Assembly (NCBI GenBank): GCA_022457155.1
Contig: JAJGOT010000038.1
Location: 1,897,001 to 1,961,000 of the forward strand
Length of the DNA stretch: 64,000 bases
Origin: Cladopsammia gracilis
Lineage: Eukaryota; Cnidaria; Anthozoa; Scleractinia; Dendrophylliidae
Direction: 5' to 3'
Notes under the pieces: model-generated
The model's input: the letters and a program-made list of their open reading frames with translations, nothing else
Told to the model about the DNA's origin: nothing
Databases searched by the model: none
Program-made: the position numbers and the translations under genes
Part shown: in pieces, positions 36,601 to 47,124 of the stretch
Layout of the letters: every line of letters begins with the position of its first letter
How positions within the stretch are numbered: the first letter of the stretch is position 1

Positions 36601-36999
36601 GAGCAAACCATATGTTAAAGTATTCATCACTGCAAAGAGTGAATCATACCACTCTCAGTGAAATTTATGAGGTTGTGATTTCTCAGAAGAATTTTAATTT
36701 ATAATGACAGAAGATGGTGTGCTATAAACTGTGTGAAATGTACATATCTTATTCTTGTTTATGTAGAGAATGATGTATTAAACAGTTTGTCATATTTCTT
36801 CCAGATATGTCCTAATGGGTGCTACATTTTATAGTGGAAATCACTATAGAGGTGCTGTAAAGAGGGGAGGCAACTGGTTCCACTATGATGGTCTATGGGA
36901 GAGGCAACAGCCAGGAAGTGGATTGAGACTGGGGAGCACAGCTACTCCACATGGCTTTATGCTGTCAAGCTGCATTTATGTCAAGGCTTTGTTACTGTA
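30623..36999 (+). pseudogene. multi-exon gene: integrase-like motif region plus USP-like cysteine protease
   Basis: Exons: 30623 to about 30976 (MAPTTRGRDVHQNFNSAFLG); about 31303-32903 (open for 512+ codons, coiled-coil ERKRKRLSEEEIDEREFDIG); 33159-33281; about 33581-33711 (IQTTDAGAGVSTNEKMSQLR); 34015-35697; 35949 to about 36119; 36371-36535; 36804-36999. The 33581/34015 junction gives a D, then APGDSACHIAEKVMRSLNE, a spacing like the second Asp and Glu of an integrase core. The last exons resemble ubiquitin-specific proteases: LTNTCPIDNYLTIF (Cys box, about 35340) and GNHYRGAVKRGGNWFHYDGL (His box, about 36837). Two in-frame stops (34458, 34820) and a frame change near 30930 inactivate it. 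The first catalytic Asp was not found. The reading as a transposon protein with a deubiquitinase-like tail is inference. Confidence 0.6.
33310..33470. mobile_element. 161-bp fold-back MITE in an intron
   Basis: ATATGTTGTGGTTCAAATTT at 33310 and its reverse complement ending at 33470 form near-perfect arms of about 28 bp (CAAATTTTT / AAAAATTTG). AT-rich loop, no ORF. Confidence 0.75.
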
Positions 37000-38121
37000 A
37001 GAGGGTGGGAAGTATTAAATTTTGCTAGGTGTTTTCTTAAGACAACATTCGTGTTTTAGATAAGATATTCAATACTAATTTCCTGGGATCGGATAAAAAG
37101 ATCCAGGCATTTTTACAACATTTGTAATTCAGCTGAACAGAATTCCTTTATATTTATTTTTGTAACCCAACATGTAACACTGAATAGACTAAATGCAGCT
37201 TGACAGTATCGGCCTGGAGAGAAAGCACTGCTTGAGGTACATGTACCATCTTGTATAGACATACCCTATGGAATGCTCATTTTTGGTGATACTAAATATG
37301 AAGACTAAAAAAAAAAAAAAAATTCGTGCACAACCTTTAGGTACTAAAAAAAATTCTTGCACAGCCCAAAGGCGAAAAAAAAAATTCTTACCAAGCAAAA
37401 ATTGACCAACCCCCCCCCCCCCCCTCAAAAATAAAATAGTCCATCCCTAAGAAAGTTTTATGGTTTATTTTAAACGGGTCACACACCCCTTCCCCCTCAA
37501 CGAATTTTGTGTGACACTAAAAAACACGCTAAAACACGTTTTCTGTATTCGCTTTGAATATTTTATTTATTGATTCCCGATCAAATACATATCGTGACAA
37601 AGAAAAACGAAGCCCATTTTCTAACCTCATGCCGCTTTGCGCATGAGTAATGACTGAAATAAAAATGTAAGAATCAGCTTCCTTCGGCAAATCTACATGA
37701 ACTGCGGTGAAAAGAACGGAAGAGAATGAGATCATTGCAGTTACATGCATTCAACTTAAGCAGTTGGAAAGAAGGCTTAGAAAAAAATAGGCTCAAACGG
37801 GATTCAAACATGAACAAACATGATAGTACGACTTGAACTTCAGGGTCAGGAATTACGAGCTGCGCTAGATAATGACAATGATATGCAGGAAAAGCCAGCA
37901 AAATCCTTTTTTAAGTAGAAAAGGACGACAATGGCAATAAACACTTATACTCAGAGCCATCACGTATGTTATACTGAGTGATTTATATATAAAGAGAGAA
38001 GCATAAGAGAAACCTTGAAGCGACAGCGACATTTGCGTTCACTAAGGAAAACGACAGCGACATTTGCAACCGTTGCTTAGGGGACATTGGTACTTGAAAG
38101 GGTACGACATGGCAACACTGC
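37000..38121. other. right-hand non-coding part of the TIR-bounded segment
   Basis: No gene. At 37305-37425 an A-rich/ATTCTTGCACAGCC degenerate repeat with a run of about 17 C occurs. At 38015-38110 the subterminal GCGACA motifs appear. 37430-38000 has short frames with no recognisable protein character. Confidence 0.6.
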
Positions 38122-39235
38122 TACCCCTTGGAAGGCCTCTATACTGAGCAGCTGCTTGGTTCTCTTGGTTTGTTTGCACACAGATGCAATTCTCTGACTG
38201 ACTGCAATGAAGCCATTAGTCAATATGGGCGTGAATTGTCGAGGGGAAAAGACAGGATAACAGTGAAGCTTCGTAAAGGCCAGCAGACTGCTGTTGATAA
38301 GATTAACATCGGTGTTGCATCATTCTCTGGTAATTATCTTAGAATGAAGTGTCTATTTGCCATAATTTTATAATTTATATGGATCAGTTTCAATACTAGT
38401 TTGGCACTGGAATTTTATGGATGATTAAAATAATGATTGATTGATTGATTTCATGCATTAATTGATTAAAACAATGACCTGAAATAATTTCTTCACTGTA
38501 TCAGGCAAATGTTTCTAGAACCAGGCATCTACATGTAATTTTAAGTGTAAAAGTAGAAATTTTGGTGAACTGAAAGTAAAATTGTCAAATTTATTTGATT
38601 TTAATAGAAAACACAGAAAGAAGTATTTTGGAAAACACTTATGAGATCATTAGAAAATCCTAACCAACTGAGAGAGTCATTTTATATTACAAAGAGATCA
38701 AGGGAGCTTCCTTGGCTATCTCACATTCATGAATGCAGTGAAAACTGTAAGTCATACAACAAACAAATGTACCATGTCCAGATCATGCCTAGGTGAGTGG
38801 CAGGTGTAAACGGTGAGGGGGAGGGGGACACATGGAAAAAAAGGGAGGGGAAAGGGAAGGAACGCTGCCATAACAACCAGGCTTTTCGTAATACGCCCAC
38901 CAATTTTCAGATAATCGGATTATATCAACTGTCAAAACATTGACCAATCCGAAACTACGCACTTTTACACAGGAATTTGCCAACCGCCCCGTTCGAATTT
39001 TATCGAAGTGAGAAAAATAATTTTGGGAAAGAAAGAAAACGACGTTGACTTTGCAGAAAACCTAGGTGACAATGCACAGCCTGGTGACATTTTAACAACC
39101 TGCAATATTGATGATATTTCAGGAACCGAGAAACAGCTGAAGGTAATGATTTTATACCCCAGTGGAAACCTTGTACCCGTTTCCTTTGACAATATAACAA
39201 AATCGCTTATTTCAAACTTAGCATTGCGAAATTTG

Positions 39236-39397
39236 AAGGCTGCCATATCCATTGGGCAAAACTGCTAGCACATCGCTGCCATCGAGAAGAGATCGTACAG
39301 CCGATTCTTGTTCAGGTTTCAAGCTCAAATTGTAGCTACCAGAGAGATTTAAATCGGCCAAAGCTTTCGCCAAAACGTCTCCGTCCACCGCCATCAT
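39236..39397 (-). pseudogene. RecQ-like helicase first-exon fragment
   Basis: On the minus strand from the ATG at 39394/39397: MAVDGDVLAKALADLNLSGS, then LKPEQESAVRSLLDGSDVLA and LPNGYG, where a Walker A GKS would be expected. The frame then runs into unrelated sequence (SLQIS). So the Q-motif is present and the P-loop is broken. It lies inside the intron 38793-39814, between G-rich patches (38815-38865, C-rich counterpart 39520-39545) that may be remnants of an element's inverted ends. Confidence 0.6.
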
Positions 39398-39958
39398 GAA
39401 TGTGATGTGTTTACATTTTTGAATAAATTACTCATTGTGCATTAGCCAATTGGATTTTGCGGCCACCAGTGACCGCAGAAATGAACAAAAGGGGTCTTTA
39501 TTTCAGGCGTCCTTTCCCCTTCTCTCCCCAGTTCCCCCCTCCTTGAAGCCTGCTTCGCAGGCTAAGTCATGCCTATAGTACCAGTAGACATGTTATCAAA
39601 CCAGATTATATTAACTTATTAAAATATTATTCAATTATCTTTTCGGTATTCAGTACTATTCCACAACTAGTTTTGTGTTTGAGTCAATCTGACATTGCTA
39701 TTTTAATAGCCTGATACATGAATGTCATTTACATAGTATGCAGGCCATTCATATGCTGGTAGCAACATATGGGCCTAATTCATGTATTTCAATATTTAAT
39801 TTTATTTCTCTAGGTACAATTATACAACATTAAATTCCATGTAGTACATCAAGGACATCCTACAGAGTGGAACTTTTAACAGTGCCTATGGAAAATACCA
39901 GAAGTGTCTTTGGAAGAAACTAAAGGTGAATTATGCATGCAGTCTCTGGTAAAGCTAT

Positions 39959-40055
39959 ATAGCCTGTGAACAGGCTGGGTGAGAGGAGAAGGGAACATTT
40001 TTTACACTCAAAATTATTTTGTCCTTCCCCAACAGGAGGCCTATTCACAGGCTAT
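39959..40055. mobile_element. 97-bp MITE with ATAGCCTGTGAA ends
   Basis: ATAGCCTGTGAACAGGC at the left and GCCTATTCACAGGCTAT at the right are inverted repeats with one mismatch. No ORF. The element sits in an intron. 40420-41330 shows no supported gene. Confidence 0.75.
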
Positions 40056-41339
40056 CTCTGTGGCCCTGGAGATAATGAAAATCTCATTCACTATCATTAT
40101 ATGAAAGACTACATGTACACCATGTTATAAGATATCTTTTTGGTATGGTCCAAATCCCCTATACAACAGTTACCGTTATTGAAGTTTGATAATTCATAAT
40201 TTTATTCATACTGTACAGCCATAAGTACCTTTTCTAATATACTTGATAATTAAGATACATATACTACTGATGTTCACTTAAAATTTAAAGCAGTTCCTGG
40301 AGAATGAGGTAAAGGTTTGGTCAAGCAAACTGGATGATGTGCAACAACAGTTTATTGCTTGCGACGTTGCACAACCCAGCCTTGAAATAAAAAGTCCAGG
40401 AGGAGAACAGTAGAACAGACATTTCACCAGGAAGAAAATCTAGAAATGGCAAACCTTGCAGCTTCACTACAGATTGCCAGTCAGTGCTTGTTAGATCTGT
40501 TTTGCAGGTCGGTTAGATGCCTGCTTGCAGGTGAACTAATGATGCAATAGAAAAAATATGTTCCCTATAAGCGCCCCTTTAAGGCCCTTAGAATCAAATG
40601 AAAGCCTCAACGGAATATTTTTGTAAATCACGTTCTGTGATGTTCATTTAAACTAGCAATTTTTCCTAACTCTTTTCCTCGTCCTTTTCCTGACTTCATG
40701 ATACTCAAACAGCAAAAGAACAGCAAAGAGGATGAGAAAGACCAAAGCTAGCAGTCAGCAGGAAATGCACAACGACGTCTTAGGTCAATTACCTGCTTTA
40801 ATAGAGACGGCGAACTGAGCTGCAACTGCTCATATCATGGCACTCAAAATGGGAGAAAAAAAAAACAAGCTGGAGGAAAGCAGTAGTAGTGATTGAACTG
40901 TTGATAAAACTGTTGAGAATATCATGTTGGATATCGGTTAAAAATAGAATGTTTATACTAAGTTTCCTGGTCTTTTTTGCTTTCCTGGCTGTCTGTGATT
41001 TAAGGGGCTCATCCTCGGTGTTAGAACCTGGCAAACCCATGAGTGGCATAAAACAAAGAAAACAAAAGGCATAAAGCAATAGTCAACTGGGAATGCAATA
41101 CCACAAAGGTAAAAAACAAAGGTAAAAGTCACAGGTTCTTACACAGTGGTTAACCCTGATTGTCCCAGACGTTCATAAGCTATTTTTTCTTGTTGAGCCT
41201 AAGTTAATTCCAAAGCACAATGGGCCTTTTGTAAGAAACAAACAGTAATGTTTCATTTCGGCGTTAAACCAGAAACTTTTGTACAATGATAGAAAACCTT
41301 TTTCCGAACAAAAGATATTTCCACTAAATCGGAAAACTC

Positions 41340-42190
41340 TAATTGAAAACTAGGCGAAATGGTGCACGCTTTCCGCATACTCCAAAAAGTAATGGAAGGC
41401 CTGGATGGTCACCCAGCTTGTTAATAATCCGAACCTTTGAAGAGTTTAAAAGATTCTGCTTCAACCACATACTGTGGTCAATTATTCCATTCTTTCACCA
41501 TGTGAATAAAGAATGAATATTTGTGAATATTTGCGAATATTTGCGAATAAATAATGAATATTTGTAGGGACACCTAATTTAAAAAAGTGGTTCGCTCGTG
41601 TCCCTTTATGTAGAGTGACTTCGAAAAAATCACTAAACTTCAGGTTATGTAAGCCAAAAACAGTTTTATAGCATTCTATAAGAGAAATGAAGTCTCTGCT
41701 TCTCTAAGGTGGGCCAATTGAAAATTTTGATGTTCCTTATACTCCATTTCCCCATGCTTTTGTCCAAGCACAAGGTGAGATGCCCTCCTCTGCACCTTTT
41801 CAAGTGCTAGTATGTCTTACTAGGTATGGACACCACACTGGAGCTGCGTTTTCAAGAATAGGTCATACTAAAGTTATGTACAAAATAGAAATTGCTTCTT
41901 GATTTGTAGGTCCAAGTGTTCCATCAACTTGAGCTTCCTACGACAGGTCATAGGAAACCAAAACTCCTAGGTCTTTCACACACTTAACTGGTTTGATTGC
42001 TACCCCCATAGTATACGAAGATGACTTGTTGTAGTTGTGGGTAATGCGCATTGTTTCGCATTTCTCTGGATTAAATCGCAGCTGCCATAGAGTGGCCCAA
42101 TTTGCTAAGTGGTCAATGTCGGTCTGAAGGGCTTGAGTATCATTTATACTGTCGGCAATCTCTCCATACAATCTCTCTATACTGAGAATA
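41340..42190 (-). pseudogene. non-LTR retrotransposon RT C-terminal tail
   Basis: Reads right to left. 42171-41938 has LQTDIDHLANWATLWQLRFN, PEKCETMRITHNYN and VKDLGVLVSYDLS, the canonical segment after the RT palm in Jockey/CR1/RTE-type LINEs. Downstream, broken frames give LEKVQRRASHLVLGQK and similar thumb-region motifs to about 41400. Multiple stops. 5' truncated at about 42190, where a Gypsy RT begins on the other strand. Confidence 0.75.
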
Positions 42191-43021
42191 TCTGTGGATT
42201 ACAGGAAATTAAATGAAGTTACAAAAGTAGCGATACCCTCTCCCCAACATCACCGAAACACTAGAACGGTTGGCTGATGCAAAGTTTTTCACAACAATCG
42301 ACATGGTATCTGGTTACCATCGGAATGAGGTGGCTCCCGAGGACTGACACAAGACTGCTTCTATTTCACCATTTGGATTGTTTCAGTATTGTCATTTACC
42401 TTTTGGACTTCCAGGAGCACATGGAACGTTCCAGGCGGTGATTGAGGACATGCCGCAAGTTTTAGATGCTGAAGAAGTTATGGCCTATTTGGATAATGCG
42501 ATTTGTTTCCACTCTAGTTTTGAGGAACACTTAAAAGGTGTTGAGCGGCTATTGCAAACCATCAGGAAGTCTGGATTTAAGTTATCAGGCAGTAAGTGTC
42601 AGTTTGCCACAAGGTGGGTCAAGTTCCTAGGTCATGTCATTGATCTGGATGGTTTAAGACCTCAACCAGAGAAGTTGGATATTATCCATGAGTGGAAGCC
42701 CCCTCACGATGAAGATGAACTTTGTCAGTTTCTGGGTGTTTGTACATTTTGGAGGAAATTTGGTAAAGATTTTGCACGTATTGCAGTTCCACTCCATGAC
42801 CTGAACAAACCAGAATGTGTACGAACATCTCAATGTGACAGTGCTTTCAAACAACTTCAGGAGATTCTGTGCTCTTCAGTGACTTTGAAGCTTCCAGATA
42901 GACAAGGATGTTTCATTGTTTCTTGCAATGCCTCTGACAAAGCAGTTGGTTTCGTTCTTGAGCAGTCTGATGTTGATGCTCTTTCTGACCTCATTGATGA
43001 CTTGCTGAAATCAAAGAAATA
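42190..43021 (+). pseudogene. pol: Ty3/Gypsy RT to RNase H fragment
   Basis: About 42195-42377 reads, in shifted frames, VDYRKLNEVTKVA and LADAKFFTTIDMVSGYH. 42378-43021 is open, with FQYCHLPFGLPGAHGTFQAV, VMAYLDNAICFHSSFEEHLK (active-site Y-L-DN in place of Y-x-DD), FLGHVIDLDGLRPQPEKLD and the RNase H start CNASDKAVGFVLEQ. One frameshift, one stop and a changed catalytic residue. No LTR nearby. Confidence 0.8.
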
Positions 43022-43079
43022 GTCAAGTACCTTTGGACATACAGAAAAGAAGCAAGATGGTAAAATGTCTAGTAAGTTT

Positions 43080-43514
43080 ATTTCTTCACTTCTCTAGGAG
43101 TACAAAGCTTGCAAAAGAAAAGAAACAAATGCTCTGGTTCGGAAGCAAGCCCAGAAACTTAGCAAGCTATCGAAATTTCTGGAACAAAGTCCAACAGCAA
43201 TATAGCATTTCAAGGTAACACACCCCAAACTCTCAAAACACGAATTGATGCAGCTCATAGCTTGGGCAGGCTCACCTCTTACTCAGCTGAGAGAAGGCGG
43301 CTCTTGTCAATCTTTGCAGCAGATTATCAAGGAACATTTCTTAAGAATATTTTTTTAAGTGTTCGAAGAGTACTGTTACTGCTGCACGTGTTCACTGCAT
43401 TTTGTTTGGCAGAGGAGTGCCACCTCAGTCCTTGAAATTTACCCGCCAGTGTTTCACAAGACACTTTAGATCAACTTGCTGATTTCCTTTTGCGTGATGA
43501 CATATCACGACCTT
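43080..43514 (+). pseudogene. gene fragment interrupted by the TIR element at 43515
   Basis: Frame-shifting coding sequence: STKLAKEKKQMLWFGSKPRN, then NTPQTLKTRIDAAHSLGRLT, SYSAERRRLLSIFAADYQGT, then KFTRQCVSQDTLDQLADFLL and RDDISRP at the junction. The exon seems to stop exactly where the inverted repeat at 43515 begins. The sequence right of 48762 (TCCTCTTATCAC) could encode a continuation, but only weakly. I do not recognise the family by name. Confidence 0.45.
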
Positions 43515-43528
43515 CCACAGGAAACTTT

Positions 43529-44850
43529 TCATAATTCCCAAACTGGGTTAAAAATGGTAATTTTGTGGGTTTTATTTGTGATTTCAGTGGGTTTTTCCCA
43601 AACTGGGAAAGTTCTACCGAAACCAATATTGGGTTTAATAAAACCCAGTACAACACCAAGAATGGGATTATCTTGACCCAAAGTAACCCCCAAAATGGGA
43701 ATATACTGACCCAACCCAAGAGAGTTTAGGTTGCCCTTAAGAGTCACGTAATTGTTCTTGATAAGTTTCTTAATCACAACTTGCATCAGTTGACTTGGGA
43801 TGAGATTTGTTAAGTTGCTTTGCTTAACCATAAACTTTGACTTCAAAATGCTAACGATTTCTCCTCTGTCCAATAGTTTGCTAAAAATAGCTTTAATGAC
43901 AACTTGTGATGAGGACATTGTGGTGGGAACTTTAATACATTTGTCTTCTTCAGCAGTCCCACTGTCTTTCTTGTTGCAGTCAGGATCACCGTCACTCTCA
44001 ACAGAGAGCGTTGATAAGGATTCCTCACTGTCAGATGAAGTTGTGGCAGCATCCTGAACAAGATAAATAAATGGAAACGAGTTGCTGATGTACTTCAATG
44101 ATCATCATGTGACCAACTGTAGATTATAAACAAATAAGGGTTTTGGTAATAAATCCTGACAGCATTTCTGGTCAGTTCACTTTATCATGCAAAACTGTTC
44201 AAAACTTGAACATATAAAGCAAACAGGAAAAATGGTGACTGACATATTGTTGCATTTTCACCTCCACATAAACTAGTTCTTCATTTGATGTGCATATACC
44301 TAGGAAAGTGATAAATGATAGATGACTACAATGTTGACTAACCTGTTCTGGTGGTGTTTCATTCAAAAGCTCTAATTTGTTTGCCACAGCTTGGTGGTTT
44401 TCCAGATGTCCTTCTTTTTGCATGCGATTGTACATGTACAGGCTGCAATTAAAAATAAACAATTATTTAATGCACAGCCAAGCTACCTAGAAAGTGAAAA
44501 GTCATTCTCCTAATAAAGTTACTAACATGCCTACTAAGACATTTAAAACTCCAAATTATATTGCGACAGTTTAAAAGTTTGGTAACTTAGGAGGTTACAA
44601 GTCTAACAGTTAAAGGGATAATTAAAAGGAAAACAGGCAAATGACTTCAGATTTTGGTGCCCACATAACACAACCTATCTTTTATGACAAGGATTGCACA
44701 TATCTCTAAGGGATTGGTTTGGGTGCAGACCTCAATGACAATTAAGCTACATGAACCTTGTGCATTTAGAGAAAAACAACACAAATATAACCTTTGAACT
44801 TTCAGCTGCAGACGTGTCTTCAGAAACCTGCCCATTCTTTGAATTCCAAC
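43529..44850 (-). pseudogene. minus-strand exons of an unrecognised gene inside the TIR element
   Basis: Three exon-like pieces in order: about 44845-44795 (GQVSEDTSAAESSK); about 44450-44343 (LYMYNRMQKEGHLENHQAVA to NETPPEQ, donor CAG|GTTAGT); and about 44056 to about 43735 (acceptor TTGTTCAG, DAATTSSDSEESLSTLSVES, then VVIKAIFSKLLDRGEIVSIL). The last frame runs on into the subterminal repeats (LGQYIPILGVTLGQDNPILG), so its 3' end is probably non-genic. Acidic linker followed by a helical region; function unknown. Confidence 0.4.
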
Positions 44851-45189
44851 CATAAGGAGAAATCAGAAATAATAAAACAGTTAATTCAACTTTACCCCTT
44901 TACGCCCCAATAGTGATCAGCAGATGAACTGATTTGATGTTTAAACAACTTCTCCCAAATACCACAAAACAAAATGTATGAACCAGTCGTCCATGTTTTG
45001 CCGACGACAGAATCTTATAAGGAATTCCATTCTCTCGAAAACGTAAGTAAAAGCAGTGTTCTTGAGGCTCTTTTCGCAAGTTTTCTATTCATATTTACGA
45101 AGCTGTGTACCTGACTGAGTAAGAAAATGTGACTACATCACACTGAATTGTATTTTTTGCTCCTTTTGCAGGGTTACATCACGAGTGTT

Positions 45190-45851
45190 ATGGCCGTCGC
45201 ACTGCCTCAGGAAGAAACCGAGAAAACGTAAGCAGCAAACAATTATGGATCTCAATAGACTTGTTATCGTCTTGAGGACCAAATGAATTTTTACGCCAAA
45301 TTGTGACTCACTTGTAACTTGTTATTTATTTATCTTGTATGTAGAGGCAAGTATTTTCAGTGGACGACAGACCACGATGTTATCATGTGCAGGGAAGTGC
45401 TTGTCAATGAACCATACAAATTCAAGTTGAGAACCCCTGAAAGAGGGCAAGCATGGGAATCCGTAGCCCAGCAGCTCAACAGCGTATGTAGCCGAGCTTC
45501 AGAGTAACCGCCAGATCCGTACGTGACCGGTTTTCATTGCTATCGACAAAATATGCACAAAAATTGAGAATGGAAGAGAGAGCTTCGGGTATTGAAGTGG
45601 AGCAGACAGAGCTCGAAAGCCTGTTGGAGGAACTTTTGGAGCGAAAGAAGGACGCCAAGAAGGAATTAGACTCAAAAGAACGTGAAAAGAAGAGTAAGGC
45701 AGACAAGGAAAAGGCCACAGCAGAGGAAGTCAGCATAGGAAGTCAGGAACGAGCATTGGAGAGAATGGCAAAACCCAAAGTTGATGATCAGGAGAACAAA
45801 CAAAAGAAATCAAAGGTCAAACGAAGCACTGCTGATGCTATTGATTGTTGA
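45190..45851 (+). pseudogene. SANT/Myb-like Harbinger accessory protein
   Basis: Exon 1 (45190-45227) encodes MAVALPQEETEKT, donor AAAAC|GTAAGC. Exon 2 starts at 45345 and joins in phase: [20 protein letters not shown], then [14 protein letters not shown] (the W...W pattern of a SANT/Myb helix bundle). After a 1-nt frameshift near 45495 it continues [40 protein letters not shown] and a long Lys/Glu coiled coil ending [13 protein letters not shown] at 45848. In PIF/Harbinger elements this protein brings the transposase into the nucleus and to DNA. A single frameshift separates it from an intact gene of about 185 residues. Confidence 0.7.
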
Positions 45852-47013
45852 AGGTATATTCTGAGCGGATAAGCTGGGTCGCCATAGACACACAGAGGCT
45901 GGCCAGTTGGATTAAATGCAAACTGCTGTAAGTCATGAAGCAACCTTGAGTCAGCGAGCATGCCAGCATCATGTTTCCTTTCTTCTAAAAATAGACGGAT
46001 TAAGATATTAGCTGTTAGGAGAAATAATGAGTAGGTAGAACATGGAAGTATATTTTAATATTTTGTCGGGAGGGGGGGTTAGAGCAGGGTCAGGATTTGT
46101 ACAGTAGGTGATTTCTTTGACTAAATCTTATTGAAGGCATGGTGGGGGACTACTATGAGGGGGACTTGCAGAATATTTGCATTCAAGGGAAGGAGCTTAG
46201 ATTTACTAACACTTCTTTTTTTGACAAATCACATTTACAATTAACAGGATATGCATTTCATGAGAGGGGGGATATGAAGTTTCAAAAAAGCCTTCACATG
46301 ATAGTTGCATATTAAGTAAACAAAGTAAGAAGTACCCTAAGCATTTAAAATAAAATTCAGCAATATTGGCTAACTTCAAATAACTTACCAACTGGGCCAT
46401 CTAAATTTCCTATCAAAACATTTGGCAGTGCAATGCTTTGAAACTTAAGGGCGTGGACCCGCTTGTGTCCATTGTAAAGAAACCTTTGGTGTTCTCCAGG
46501 GCGTGAAATAGGTCTTACTGTACCGTCAATGAACCCAAAGCAGTTGTCCTATGAGCCCCCTTGGCTTTTATAGCATCAACATAGGTTTGAAGGTTTACAG
46601 GACTAAGAATTTCATTATTCCAATTCAGTACCCTGTGTCCATGAGTATCCTAAATGAAGTCAAGCATTTGGTTGGTAATCATACTGAGAACTCGCACTGG
46701 TTTAGCAAGACAATCGCTTGAGTAGTATGCAAAGGCCTTCAATGCTGTCACAAACGGACCGTTGCTCGCAGATTATGGTGTCTGGAATCTGTAGAACGTT
46801 CGATAAAGCTCGTACATCTTGTTTATGAAAACGGAACTCTGCCACACTTTCCGATTCATCGAGCTCATCCAGGTCAAAAGCTGGGTAACAGTCGTATGGA
46901 AAATCCGGGTCTCTCGAAGAATAAAGGTCGTAAAGAACTAAAAATTCTTCATCATCAATTAAACCATCGTAATGGCTTATAAGAAGCAAATTACGGACGT
47001 CTCTGAATGCCAT
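45845..47013 (-). pseudogene. PIF/Harbinger DDE transposase (split, 3' part missing)
   Basis: Starts at 47013: MAFRDVRNLLLISHYDGLID, DDEEFLVLYDLYSS, AEFRFHKQDVRALSNVLQIP, then CDSIEGLCILLKRLSC to a stop at 46702. Shifted frames carry WNNEILSPVNLQTYVDAIKA and FGFIDGTVRPI (first catalytic Asp) to DGPVG|GTAAGT at about 46389. A second exon, about 45985-45845, has ERKHDAGMLADSRLLHDLQQ and CVYGDPAYPLR (second Asp). The exon with the catalytic Glu is absent. The D-G-T and G-D-x-A-Y-P motifs are diagnostic of the DDE_Tnp_4 family, which cuts and pastes at TWA sites. Dead copy. Confidence 0.8.
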
Positions 47014-47124
47014 AAACGGAATTTATCGTGAGTATAAAAAGTGTCGTCATCTTTCCAAAGTTCGGCTGCTTAACTTTTAGTTTTCCCGCCGAAAACGAAA
47101 CCGTCGTCCCAGTCTTTCTCGGAT

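Larger units (their letters stand above)
22156..38139. mobile_element. 16-kb TIR- and TSD-bounded segment (candidate giant DNA transposon)
   Basis: GAGGCCTTCCAAGGGGTA at 22156-22173 is perfectly reverse-complementary to 38122-38139, and both ends abut TATACT. Subterminal GCGACA-type motifs occur near both ends: AAGCGACAAGCGACATGG at 22175; GAAGCGACAGCGACATTT at about 38018 and 38050. The outside sequence on the left is duplicated block B. Copy A has TGTACTG where B has TATACTG, so this is an insertion point in B. Inside are multi-exon genes, a RecQ fragment and smaller elements. Whether it moved as one unit, or two related elements share ends by chance, is unproven. A 6-bp duplication fits several superfamilies. 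Confidence 0.65.
38146..40410 (+). pseudogene. decayed multi-exon gene, unrecognised
   Basis: Exons: about 38152-38330 (LLGSLGLFAHRCNSLTDCNE to VASFSG|GTAATT); about 38611-38792 (KTQKEVFWKTLMRSLENPNQ to HVQIMPR|GTGAGT); about 39815-39925 (YNYTTLNSM, stop, YIKDILQSGTFNSAYGKYQK); about 40292-40410 (FLENEVKVWSSKLDDVQQQF). Splice junctions are consistent. One internal stop (39842) suggests decay. It begins immediately right of the TATACT repeat, so the 16-kb segment inserted in or next to this gene. I do not recognise the product. Confidence 0.45.

Noticed and set aside
37189..37428. Minus-strand ORF rich in F and G
   Set aside because: It is a translation of homopolymer and ATTCTTGCACAG repeat sequence, not a gene.
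22156..38139. Polinton/Maverick identity for the 16-kb segment
   Set aside because: Size and a 6-bp duplication fit, but no protein-primed DNA polymerase, retroviral-type integrase with chromodomain, packaging ATPase or capsid genes are visible.
22150..38147. 8-bp TATACTGA duplication (hAT/KDZ-like)
   Set aside because: The right side would then leave an unmatched TC at the element end; a 6-bp TATACT with an 18-bp perfect repeat is simpler.
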